Shown here: piece by piece, positions 1 through 6,084 of the stretch
Numbering within the stretch: the first letter of the stretch is position 1
Layout: every line of letters begins with the position of its first letter
Origin: Campylobacteraceae bacterium
GTDB lineage: Bacteria > Campylobacterota > Campylobacteria > Campylobacterales > Sulfurovaceae
Reading direction: 5' to 3'
Length of the DNA stretch: 9,908 nt
Assembly: GCA_027066355.1 (NCBI GenBank)
Contig: JAMONW010000106.1
Location: 1-9,908, forward strand
The notes under the pieces: model-generated
What the model saw: the letters and a program-made list of their open reading frames with translations, nothing else
What the model was told of the DNA's origin: nothing
Databases searched by the model: none
Program-made: the position numbers and the translations under genes

Positions 1-183
1 TATTAAAATTGTTCCAACTGGGTCAATATGAACAATAGGATTTATACTTAATCTACCTTGGTTTTTTGCAGTATTATCACCATATTTATAAGCTACCCAT
101 CCATGCATTATTTCGTGTCCTATAATTGCAACTGCTAAGGCAATTATAGATGCTATGATTTTAATTATTTCTATACTACTCAT
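1..183 (-). CDS. M50 (site-2 protease-like) membrane metalloprotease, N-terminal fragment
   Basis: This is the first 61 codons of a gene that continues beyond the left edge. It starts at ATG 183-181 and is open to position 1. The translation opens with a hydrophobic membrane segment (about residues 5-22) running into HEIMHGW (residues 23-29), the HExxH zinc-binding motif in which His23 and His27 would bind zinc and Glu24 would be catalytic. A stretch with GRLSINP and HIDPVGTI (residues 44-59) follows and is characteristic of the compact bacterial M50B site-2 protease family. These are intramembrane zinc proteases of the inner membrane; substrates are usually unknown. The start codon overlaps the lepB stop by 4 nt (ATGA), there is only a weak Shine-Dalgarno upstream, and the gene is probably translated by coupling to lepB. 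The family call is firm; the biological substrate cannot be told from the sequence. Confidence 0.9.
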   Translation of the reverse strand, partial: MSSIEIIKIIASIIALAVAIIGHEIMHGWVAYKYGDNTAKNQGRLSINPIVHIDPVGTILI

Positions 184-1136
184 CTTGGCTGCTCGTATTG
201 CATAGTATCAATATTTCTAAACATTCTATCCCACCTAATAGTAAAACGATATTTATTCCATTTTTTTTCGCACTCTTTAGATAAAAGTGGTGTATCTTTA
301 CATACTTTTTTAAGTGTTTGCCAATCGCGTCCACCACCAATACCTTTTGCAACGCGTTCATAACTTCTATACTCTATACTAAAGTATGTAAACCAAGGTT
401 TACCTATTATTAAAGAGTATGGCACTTCACCCCAAAAACGGCTATCATCAGAGTTATCTCTGTTATCACCTATCATATAGAAGTGATCAGGTGATACCTT
501 TTTATAGAATGCATTTATTGGTCTTATACCATAATTACTTACTGGAGCATCTAAATCTTCTACATATACTGGTTTCATATCTATTTTATTACTATTAAAT
601 TGCATTAACATAAAGCTATTTCCATTATACTCAGGTTTATATTGAATACCTGGATATTTATCTTTATATGGGTTGTCAACCCAAAGTTTACCCATAGCTT
701 TTTTTATTTTTTTGGCTGGGTAATTTTTTTTGATATACTCATCTCCCTCATGGAAATGAATTAGTAGATGTTTATCATAATATAAAATTTCATCACCACC
801 AACTGCTACACATCTTTTTACAAAATGCTGCTTTTTGTTTGTAGGAACATAAAAAATTACTATATCTTCTCTTTTTGGTCTATTTCCCTCTATTAAGTGT
901 CCATTTCCATTAAAATCTGGTAATATTTTTATGCCAACAAGTGGAAGTTCTGGAGTAGAGATTCCATAGCTAAACTTTTTAGCAAATAGAAAATCTCCAA
1001 TTAGTAGAGTGCGCTTCATTGAACCACTTGGTATTACAAAAGATTGCACACCAAAAAATATAACCAACAGAACTATTATTATTGTGCCAGTCCAACTTGT
1101 TGAAAAATTGTATAGCTTATATAAAAAGTTTTTCAC
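180..1136 (-). CDS. lepB: Signal peptidase I
   Basis: Signal peptidase I (318 aa) cleaves signal peptides from exported preproteins at the periplasmic face of the inner membrane. A single N-terminal membrane anchor (about residues 14-34) leads into the catalytic-serine box FVIPSGSM, where Ser39 is the nucleophile. The general-base box FVKRCVAVGGDE follows with Lys107 as the catalytic lysine. The conserved C-terminal box GDNRDNSDDSRFWGEVP spans about 223-239. It begins with GTG at 1136, the only plausible start because the first internal Met (Met40) lies after the catalytic serine. An AAAGG Shine-Dalgarno sits about 9 nt upstream. It overlaps the folD stop (GTGA) and the downstream M50 gene (ATGA), so it belongs to a three-gene operon. 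A segment of about 37 residues (262-298) with Cys279 and Cys289 lies between the last conserved barrel strand and the C-terminal RWDRMF region. Compared from memory with Campylobacter LepB, this looks like an insertion. Confidence 0.97.
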   Translation of the reverse strand: MKNFLYKLYNFSTSWTGTIIIVLLVIFFGVQSFVIPSGSMKRTLLIGDFLFAKKFSYGISTPELPLVGIKILPDFNGNGHLIEGNRPKREDIVIFYVPTNKKQHFVKRCVAVGGDEILYYDKHLLIHFHEGDEYIKKNYPAKKIKKAMGKLWVDNPYKDKYPGIQYKPEYNGNSFMLMQFNSNKIDMKPVYVEDLDAPVSNYGIRPINAFYKKVSPDHFYMIGDNRDNSDDSRFWGEVPYSLIIGKPWFTYFSIEYRSYERVAKGIGGGRDWQTLKKVCKDTPLLSKECEKKWNKYRFTIRWDRMFRNIDTMQYEQPR

Positions 1137-1978
1137 TTTGTTCTACCTTTTGCTGCTTTTAGTGTATTTTGTAAAAGCATTGCTATTGTCATTGGTCCAA
1201 CACCTCCAGGAACAGGTGTAATATAGCTACATTTAGAGGCTACATTTTCAAAATCTACATCACCAACTAATTTACCACTCTCTAAGCGATTTATACCAAT
1301 ATCTATAACAATTGCACCCTCTTTTACCATATTGGCTTTAATTAAACCTGGCACACCAACACCAACTATTATAATATCTGCTTTTTTAGTATGAGAGCTT
1401 AAATCTTTTGTGTAAATGTGAGTTACAGTTACTGTTGCATTTGCATTTAAAAGCAGTGCAGCCATAGGTTTTCCTACAATATTACTTGCACCTACAACAC
1501 ATACATCTTTGCCCTCAAGCTCAATATTATACTCTTTAAACATCTCCATTACTCCAACAGGTGTGCAAGGAGCAAAAGCATCTAGGTTTTCTACAATTCT
1601 ACCCATATTGTAAGGATGAAAGCCATCAACATCTTTTGCAGGGTCAATAACTTCTAAAATTTTTGTAGTATCTATATGTTTAGGTAGTGGTAGTTGCACT
1701 AAAATACCATCAATTCTTGGGTTGTTGTTCATCATCTCAATTGTTTCAATTATCTCTTGTTGACTAATAGTATCAGGCATTTTATGCACAATAGAGTAAA
1801 ACCCAACATTTTTACAAGATTTCTCTTTCATGCTTACATAGGTATGACTTGCTGGGTCATCACCAACTAAAATTACTGCAAGTCCTGGCACAACGCCATT
1901 AGCCTTAAGCTCTTCTACTTCTGTTTTGATATTTGCTTCTATCTTTTTTGATAATTTTTTTCCATCAATTAGTGTCAT
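1133..1978 (-). CDS. folD: Bifunctional methylenetetrahydrofolate dehydrogenase / methenyltetrahydrofolate cyclohydrolase
   Basis: FolD (281 aa, the usual size) is a cytosolic enzyme that interconverts 5,10-methylene-THF and 10-formyl-THF, supplying one-carbon units for purine and formyl-methionine synthesis. Visible signatures are YVSMKEKSC (residues 47-55) with the catalytic Lys51, DGILVQLPLPKHID (90-103), KDVDGFHP (115-122), PCTPVGVMEM (137-146), the dinucleotide-binding loop GASNIVGKP (163-171), VIDIGINR (224-231) and PVPGGVGPMT (255-264). The ATG at 1978 is preceded by AAGGG with good spacing, and a TATAAT box lies about 30 bp upstream on the minus strand. It is the first gene of the leftward operon and overlaps lepB by 4 nt. 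All key residues I can check are present. Confidence 0.98.
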   Translation of the reverse strand: MTLIDGKKLSKKIEANIKTEVEELKANGVVPGLAVILVGDDPASHTYVSMKEKSCKNVGFYSIVHKMPDTISQQEIIETIEMMNNNPRIDGILVQLPLPKHIDTTKILEVIDPAKDVDGFHPYNMGRIVENLDAFAPCTPVGVMEMFKEYNIELEGKDVCVVGASNIVGKPMAALLLNANATVTVTHIYTKDLSSHTKKADIIIVGVGVPGLIKANMVKEGAIVIDIGINRLESGKLVGDVDFENVASKCSYITPVPGGVGPMTIAMLLQNTLKAAKGRTK

Positions 1979-2006
1979 AATAACCCTTATATTTAAAGAA
2001 TTTGGG

Positions 2007-2012
2007 TATTAT
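2007..2012 (+). promoter_or_regulatory. Possible -10 box of the rightward cytochrome c-proA-ABC-tamA-tamB operon
   Basis: TATTAT on the plus strand overlaps, shifted by one base, the minus-strand TATAAT of folD, so one near-palindromic element could serve both directions. Transcription would begin around 2018-2020, leaving about 11 nt to the GTG at 2030 or about 20 nt to the TTG at 2039. An alternative box, TATATT at 1988-1993, would give a longer leader. Neither has a convincing -35, so which is used is uncertain. Confidence 0.4.
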
Positions 2013-2013
2013 A
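2008..2013 (-). promoter_or_regulatory. Likely -10 box of the folD-lepB-M50 operon
   Basis: Read on the minus strand this is a perfect TATAAT preceded by a T tract and GG (TTTTTTTGGATATAAT). That resembles the T-rich upstream plus -10 layout of epsilonproteobacterial sigma-70 promoters, which often lack a clear -35 box. No good -35 match is seen; TTGTTC at 2038-2033 is weak and 19 nt away. A start near 2001 would give a leader of about 20-25 nt before the folD ATG. Confidence 0.65.
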
Positions 2014-2027
2014 TCCAAAAAAAGATT

Positions 2028-2033
2028 AGGTGG
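2028..2033 (+). promoter_or_regulatory. Shine-Dalgarno-like AGGTGG that favours a TTG start for the cytochrome gene
   Basis: AGGTGG differs from AGGAGG by one base and ends 5 nt before a TTG at 2039-2041, which is in frame with the cytochrome. The GTG at 2030 lies inside this element and has only a weak AAGA-type site of its own. The start at 2039 is therefore a serious alternative to 2030. It would give a compact signal peptide beginning MRVLLFVLILP. Confidence 0.45.
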
Positions 2034-2539
2034 AACAATTGAGAGTTTTACTTTTTGTATTAATTTTACCAATTTTACTATTTAGTGAAGATTTTATATC
2101 TGAATTTGAGTATGGTCAAATGCTTTATAAAGACCCAAGAGGTGTAAGTTGTGCAAGTTGTCATGGCGATTTGGGGGAGGGGGCTTTTATTGCTTCTTTT
2201 ATTGATGCTAAAGGCAATATTCAAAAGTTTTATGGTCCAGATATTCGAAATTTGAATTTAAAAACTTTTAGACATAGAGTTAGTAGAGGTGGAAAAATTA
2301 TGCCAAAATTCTACTTAACAAATAAAGAGGTTGAAGCAATATATAAATATATTAAAATAGTAAATAGCAATAATAAAGATAAAGAATTAGAAGATAGTGA
2401 TAATAATGCTACTAACGATAATATTCCTGAAATTGTAGTAGATGATAATTATACACTAGAAGATAATACAACAGGGCAAAGTAATAATACAATTTTGGGT
2501 AAAATATTCAAAACAAAAGAGGATGAACAGGAGAAGTAA
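2030..2539 (+). CDS. Exported monohaem c-type cytochrome with acidic C-terminal tail
   Basis: This is a predicted periplasmic electron carrier (169 aa from GTG 2030, or 166 aa from TTG 2039). The N-terminus is a signal peptide or anchor with hydrophobic core VLLFVLILPILLF (about residues 6-18). A single haem-binding motif CASCH (residues 41-45, DNA 2150-2164) follows. GGKIMPKFYLTNKEVEAIYKYI (87-108) supplies a typical distal methionine ligand (Met91) and the final helix of a class I cytochrome c. The globular domain ends near residue 110. The remaining roughly 57 residues are low-complexity, rich in Asn, Asp and Glu (about 15 acidic residues), and probably disordered. No oxidase, reductase or cytochrome biogenesis gene lies nearby, so the redox partner is unknown. 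The stop codon overlaps the proA start (TAATG), indicating co-translation. Cytochrome identity is secure; the specific role is not. Confidence 0.88.
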   Translation: MEQLRVLLFVLILPILLFSEDFISEFEYGQMLYKDPRGVSCASCHGDLGEGAFIASFIDAKGNIQKFYGPDIRNLNLKTFRHRVSRGGKIMPKFYLTNKEVEAIYKYIKIVNSNNKDKELEDSDNNATNDNIPEIVVDDNYTLEDNTTGQSNNTILGKIFKTKEDEQEK

Positions 2540-3774
2540 TGGAACAGTTTTTACAAGAAGCAAAAAGAAGTAGTGCAGTTATTGGAACATTACAAAGTGC
2601 TAAAAAAAGAGAAGTATTAGAACAGATGGCAAATGCTTTAATTAAACAAAGTGATTATATTATAGAGCAAAATAGTAAAGATATAGAGTATGCAAAAGAG
2701 AATAATTTAAGTTCGGCAATGGTAGATAGATTGCTTTTAGATAAGAGTAGGGTAGAGGCTATGGCTAAATCTTTAAAAGAGATAGCCTCTTTGAGAGAAC
2801 CAGTTGGAAGAGTGCTTGATGGTTGGTGGACTGAAGATAATATACGCATAGAAAAGGTGAGTGTGCCTATTGGTGTTATTGGGGTTATTTATGAATCTCG
2901 TCCAAATGTAACAGCAGATGTTGGAGCGCTTTGTTTTAAGAGTGGAAATGTAGCAATACTAAAGGGTGGCAAAGAGGCTGAATACTCAAACAAGGCAATT
3001 GCAAAGGTGCTTCAAGATGTTTTAGAAGCAAATAATTTACCAAAAGAGATAATTTCTCTTTTGCCAGATAGTAGTAGAGCAGGGGTTGATTATTTAATAA
3101 AACAAGATAAATATGTGGATTTAATTGTTCCAAGAGGTGGTGAAGGCTTAATTAAATATGTAAGTGCAAATGCAACAGTGCCAGTTGTTAAACACGATAA
3201 GGGGCTTTGCCATACATATATTGAAAAAAGTGCAGATATTGAGATGGCAATAAATATTGCAGTTAATGCAAAGTGCCAACGCCCAGGAGTTTGCAATGCA
3301 ATGGAAACTCTGCTTGTGGATAAAGAGTTAGCTCCTACTATTTTACCAAAACTAAAAGATGCTTTTGATAAGTATCACACTGAGCTTAGAGTCGATGCAA
3401 GTGCAAAAGAGATAATAGATGCAAAAGAGGCAACGCAAGAAGATTTCGATACAGAATATTTAGCAAATATTTTAAGTATAAAATTAGTTGATGGCTTAGA
3501 TGAAGCAATTGAGCATATTGGAAAGTATGGTTCAGGGCATTCAGAGGCAATAGTTACTCAAAATTATACATTAGCAGAGGATTTTTTAAATAGAGTAGAT
3601 GCTGCAACAGTTTATGTGAATGCTTCAACTCGTTTTACTGATGGTGGTAAATTTGGATTTGGTGCAGAAGTTGGAATTTCAACCAATAAACTACATGCAA
3701 GAGGTCCAATGGGTGTAAATGAGCTAACAACTTATAAATTTAAAATTTATGGAACAGGACAGATAAGAGAATAA
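2539..3774 (+). CDS. proA: Glutamate-5-semialdehyde dehydrogenase (gamma-glutamyl phosphate reductase)
   Basis: ProA (411 aa, family-typical length) reduces gamma-glutamyl phosphate with NADPH to glutamate-5-semialdehyde, the second step of proline synthesis, in the cytosol. It belongs to the aldehyde dehydrogenase superfamily. Visible signatures are YESRPNVTADVGALCFKSGN (118-137), LKGGKEA (141-147), VPRGGEGLI (197-205), and the catalytic cysteine segment KCQRPGVCNAMETLLV (245-260) with Cys252 as the probable nucleophile. The C-terminal stretch has FTDGGKFGFGAEVGIST and HARGPMGV (about 367-395). ATG 2539 is preceded by AGGAG (2529-2533) with ideal spacing and overlaps the cytochrome stop by 1 nt. 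Its stop overlaps the ABC ATPase start in the same TAATG fashion. proB (glutamate 5-kinase), its pathway partner, is not in the window. Base composition is visibly less AT-rich than in the downstream tam genes. Confidence 0.97.
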   Translation: MEQFLQEAKRSSAVIGTLQSAKKREVLEQMANALIKQSDYIIEQNSKDIEYAKENNLSSAMVDRLLLDKSRVEAMAKSLKEIASLREPVGRVLDGWWTEDNIRIEKVSVPIGVIGVIYESRPNVTADVGALCFKSGNVAILKGGKEAEYSNKAIAKVLQDVLEANNLPKEIISLLPDSSRAGVDYLIKQDKYVDLIVPRGGEGLIKYVSANATVPVVKHDKGLCHTYIEKSADIEMAINIAVNAKCQRPGVCNAMETLLVDKELAPTILPKLKDAFDKYHTELRVDASAKEIIDAKEATQEDFDTEYLANILSIKLVDGLDEAIEHIGKYGSGHSEAIVTQNYTLAEDFLNRVDAATVYVNASTRFTDGGKFGFGAEVGISTNKLHARGPMGVNELTTYKFKIYGTGQIRE

Positions 3775-4349
3775 TGAAACAAGAGCTTTTAAAAATAACT
3801 AATTTGAGTTTTGGGTATAGTAAGGATAAACTTTTATACTCAAATTTTAATTTAACTCTTAAAAAGGGAGAATTGGTTGCAATAATAGGCAATAGTGGTT
3901 CTGGTAAATCTACACTTCTTGAGTTAATTGCAAACAATTTAAAGCCTCTTAGTGGAGAGATTACGTGTGGCAAAATTGCTTGGATTTTTCAAGATCCATA
4001 TAGCTCTTTTCACCCATCTTATAAAATTATAAATCAAATATTAGATGTAGCAGTTGATAGTAATTATAGTAAATATTTAGCTAAACTATCTTTAAGTGAA
4101 GATAACTTAAATTCCCTGCCACATGAACTATCAGGAGGGCAGCTGCAAAGATGCTCTATTTTAAGGGCGTTGTTAATGAAGCCAGAGCTTTTATTGTGCG
4201 ATGAACCAACAAGTGCATTAGATAATGTTGTGCAACTTGAAACTATGAAACTTTTACTATCTTTGCTTGATAATTTAGCTATAATTTTAATTACACATGA
4301 TTTAGATTTAGCAAAATGGGCAACAAAAAGGATAATAAAAATTGGATAA
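3774..4349 (+). CDS. Orphan ABC transporter ATP-binding protein, nickel/peptide-importer-like
   Basis: This 191-aa stand-alone ATP-binding cassette has every catalytic element intact: Walker A GNSGSGKST (39-47), Q-loop FQDPYSSFHPSYK (72-84, Gln73), signature LSGGQLQR (119-126), Walker B LLLCDEPTSALD (139-150, Glu144 as catalytic base) and H-loop His175 in ITHD. The QDPYSS-HP Q-loop is characteristic of the DppF/OppF/NikE branch, which powers peptide or nickel import. It is much shorter than those proteins, however, and ends right after the core fold without their C-terminal extension. No permease or solute-binding protein lies within the window. The start overlaps the proA stop (TAATG), and the end overlaps or nearly abuts tamA. 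It may pair with a permease encoded elsewhere or serve the envelope genes downstream. The ATPase call is certain; the substrate is unknown. Confidence 0.9.
   Translation: MKQELLKITNLSFGYSKDKLLYSNFNLTLKKGELVAIIGNSGSGKSTLLELIANNLKPLSGEITCGKIAWIFQDPYSSFHPSYKIINQILDVAVDSNYSKYLAKLSLSEDNLNSLPHELSGGQLQRCSILRALLMKPELLLCDEPTSALDNVVQLETMKLLLSLLDNLAIILITHDLDLAKWATKRIIKIG
4328..4332 (+). promoter_or_regulatory. Shine-Dalgarno AAGGA supporting the TTG start of tamA
   Basis: AAGGA ends 9 nt before TTG 4342, inside the end of the ABC ATPase gene. The competing in-frame ATG at 4357 has only GGAT (4344-4347) about 9 nt upstream. The site favours the TTG start, but the ATG start would give a cleaner signal peptide, so the choice is open. 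Confidence 0.4.
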
Positions 4350-6084
4350 AATATCTATGAAATATTTATTAATATTAATATTTACAGTTTCAATTTATGC
4401 AAATAGTGATAGTAATTCAACTAAGAGTTATAAGTTAGATATTGTAGGCTTAAAGAATATAGATAAAACTAGTATTGCAAAAGCAATAGGAGCAAAAGAA
4501 GAGGGGTTTTTAAACAAAAAGTATATAATAAATTCAGATTTTTTAAGAGTTGCTAAAGATTCAATAAAAAGCTATATGGAGAGTATGGGGTATTTTAATT
4601 ATAAGTTAAATATTGATAAAAATAGGGATATTGTAACTCTAAATATAAACGAAGGTAAACCAGTTAGGGTAAATTCAATTAAAATAGATAGTGATATAAA
4701 AATAGATAAATTAATAAAATTTAAAAAAGGTGATGTATTTTCTTCTAAAAAATTTTTAAATATTAAAGATAATATTATAAAGATGTTAATGCAAAATGGC
4801 TATTGTCAATATAAATTAGATGCTAAAGCATATGTAGATTTGAAAAATTATAGAGCAAATTTAAACTATTTTTTAAGAAAAAACAATATTTGTAAATTTG
4901 GAAAAATAACTTTAGCAAAAAAAGTAAAGGGTATAAAAGATGATGTAATATTTTCAAGAATAAAATATAAAAAAGGAGATATATTTAGCACAAAAGATAT
5001 TGAAGAGTCATATTTGGCGCTAAATAAGTTAAATGTTTTTGCAAATATAAATATTGTCTATAATTTAGATAAAAATAGTTCAGTAGTTGATACTAAAATT
5101 TCATTAGATAAGAGAGAAAAATTAAAAAGATATGAAATCGCAATAGGACATGATAGTGATATTGGTAGTAGGTTTAAAGGGTATTGGGAGAATAGGGATA
5201 TATTTAAAAATGCTACAAAAATTTCAGTTTCTACTCAAGTTTCAAAAAGAATACAAGATATTAAAAGCACACTGTTTATACCTGCATTTATAACTTACAA
5301 AGGTAAATTTTTAGACTATTACCTAACAGTAGGTGCTATTAATGAAAAAGAAGATGGTTTTAATAGGCATAGTTTTTATTTAAAGAGTTATTTTCAATTA
5401 GATTATAAAAGATGGAGTGTAAAGAGTGGAGTAGGTATTGAGAATTTACATATTCGTTTAAAAGAGAAATCAGATTCAATAATTGGTGGAACTTTTAATA
5501 TGATATATCCATTTGTAGAGGCAATTTATGATGCAAGAGATTCAAAACTTGATCCTAAGAATGGGTATTATATTAAAACATATTGGGAGTATGGATTATC
5601 AAGTTCTCAAAGTGGAGCAGTTCAATATTTTAAATATTTACTAGAGGGAAGAGCTATTAAATCATTTGATGATTTAACCTTAAGTGCAGTAGGAAGAGTT
5701 GGCTTAATAAAAAAATTTAGTGGTAAATTACCTGCTAGTAAATTATTTTATGGAGGTGGTTCATTTAATAACAGAGCTTACTCTAAAGGTGAAGTTGGTG
5801 TTGTTACATCAAGTAAATCATATAGAAAGCTTGGTGGTAAAAGTATGTTAAATTTTCAATTAGAGGCAAATTATAAGTTGTATAAGGAACTATATGGTGC
5901 AATATTTTTTGATACAACTAAAATTAGTCAAAGTGTTTTAAGTTTTAAAGGAAAAAGATTGGATACTCTTGGAGTAGGGTTGAGATACAAAACTCCAATA
6001 GGACCAATTAAGATAGATTTTGGATGGAATATTCATAAATTTAAAGAGAATTCAATTTCAATAATGTTAGGACAATCATTTTGA
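4342..6084 (+). CDS. tamA: TamA-like Omp85/BamA-family outer membrane protein
   Basis: TamA is the outer-membrane half of the translocation and assembly module and works with TamB in inserting certain outer-membrane proteins and in envelope lipid homeostasis. The 580-aa product has a signal peptide (MKYLLILIFTVSIYA, residues 6-20, probable cleavage before Asn21). Three POTRA-like domains follow, at about 29-105, 108-180 and 184-257. A C-terminal 16-strand-type barrel runs from about 263 to 580 and ends in a beta-signal with terminal Phe (SISIMLGQSF). The penultimate strand GVGLRYKTPIGPIKIDFGW (544-562) is highly typical of the family. The loop-6 motif normally written (V/I)RG(F/Y) reads NRAY here (Arg478). 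POTRA2 carries Cys155 and, at the POTRA2/3 border, Cys184. The start is TTG 4342 (overlapping the ABC gene by 8 nt) or ATG 4357. A three-POTRA protein directly followed by tamB argues for TamA rather than BamA, which has five POTRA domains. Confidence 0.9.
   Translation: MDKISMKYLLILIFTVSIYANSDSNSTKSYKLDIVGLKNIDKTSIAKAIGAKEEGFLNKKYIINSDFLRVAKDSIKSYMESMGYFNYKLNIDKNRDIVTLNINEGKPVRVNSIKIDSDIKIDKLIKFKKGDVFSSKKFLNIKDNIIKMLMQNGYCQYKLDAKAYVDLKNYRANLNYFLRKNNICKFGKITLAKKVKGIKDDVIFSRIKYKKGDIFSTKDIEESYLALNKLNVFANINIVYNLDKNSSVVDTKISLDKREKLKRYEIAIGHDSDIGSRFKGYWENRDIFKNATKISVSTQVSKRIQDIKSTLFIPAFITYKGKFLDYYLTVGAINEKEDGFNRHSFYLKSYFQLDYKRWSVKSGVGIENLHIRLKEKSDSIIGGTFNMIYPFVEAIYDARDSKLDPKNGYYIKTYWEYGLSSSQSGAVQYFKYLLEGRAIKSFDDLTLSAVGRVGLIKKFSGKLPASKLFYGGGSFNNRAYSKGEVGVVTSSKSYRKLGGKSMLNFQLEANYKLYKELYGAIFFDTTKISQSVLSFKGKRLDTLGVGLRYKTPIGPIKIDFGWNIHKFKENSISIMLGQSF
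6069..6072 (+). promoter_or_regulatory. Shine-Dalgarno AGGA for the TTG start of tamB
   Basis: AGGA ends 8 nt before TTG 6081 and lies within the last codons of tamA. It supports TTG as the real start. No in-frame ATG or GTG early in the gene would retain the N-terminal membrane anchor. Confidence 0.55.

Noticed and set aside
2655..3296. Minus-strand ORFs of 64-68 codons inside proA
   Set aside because: They are antisense to a well-supported enzyme gene and have no domain or start signal. They are shadows of proA.
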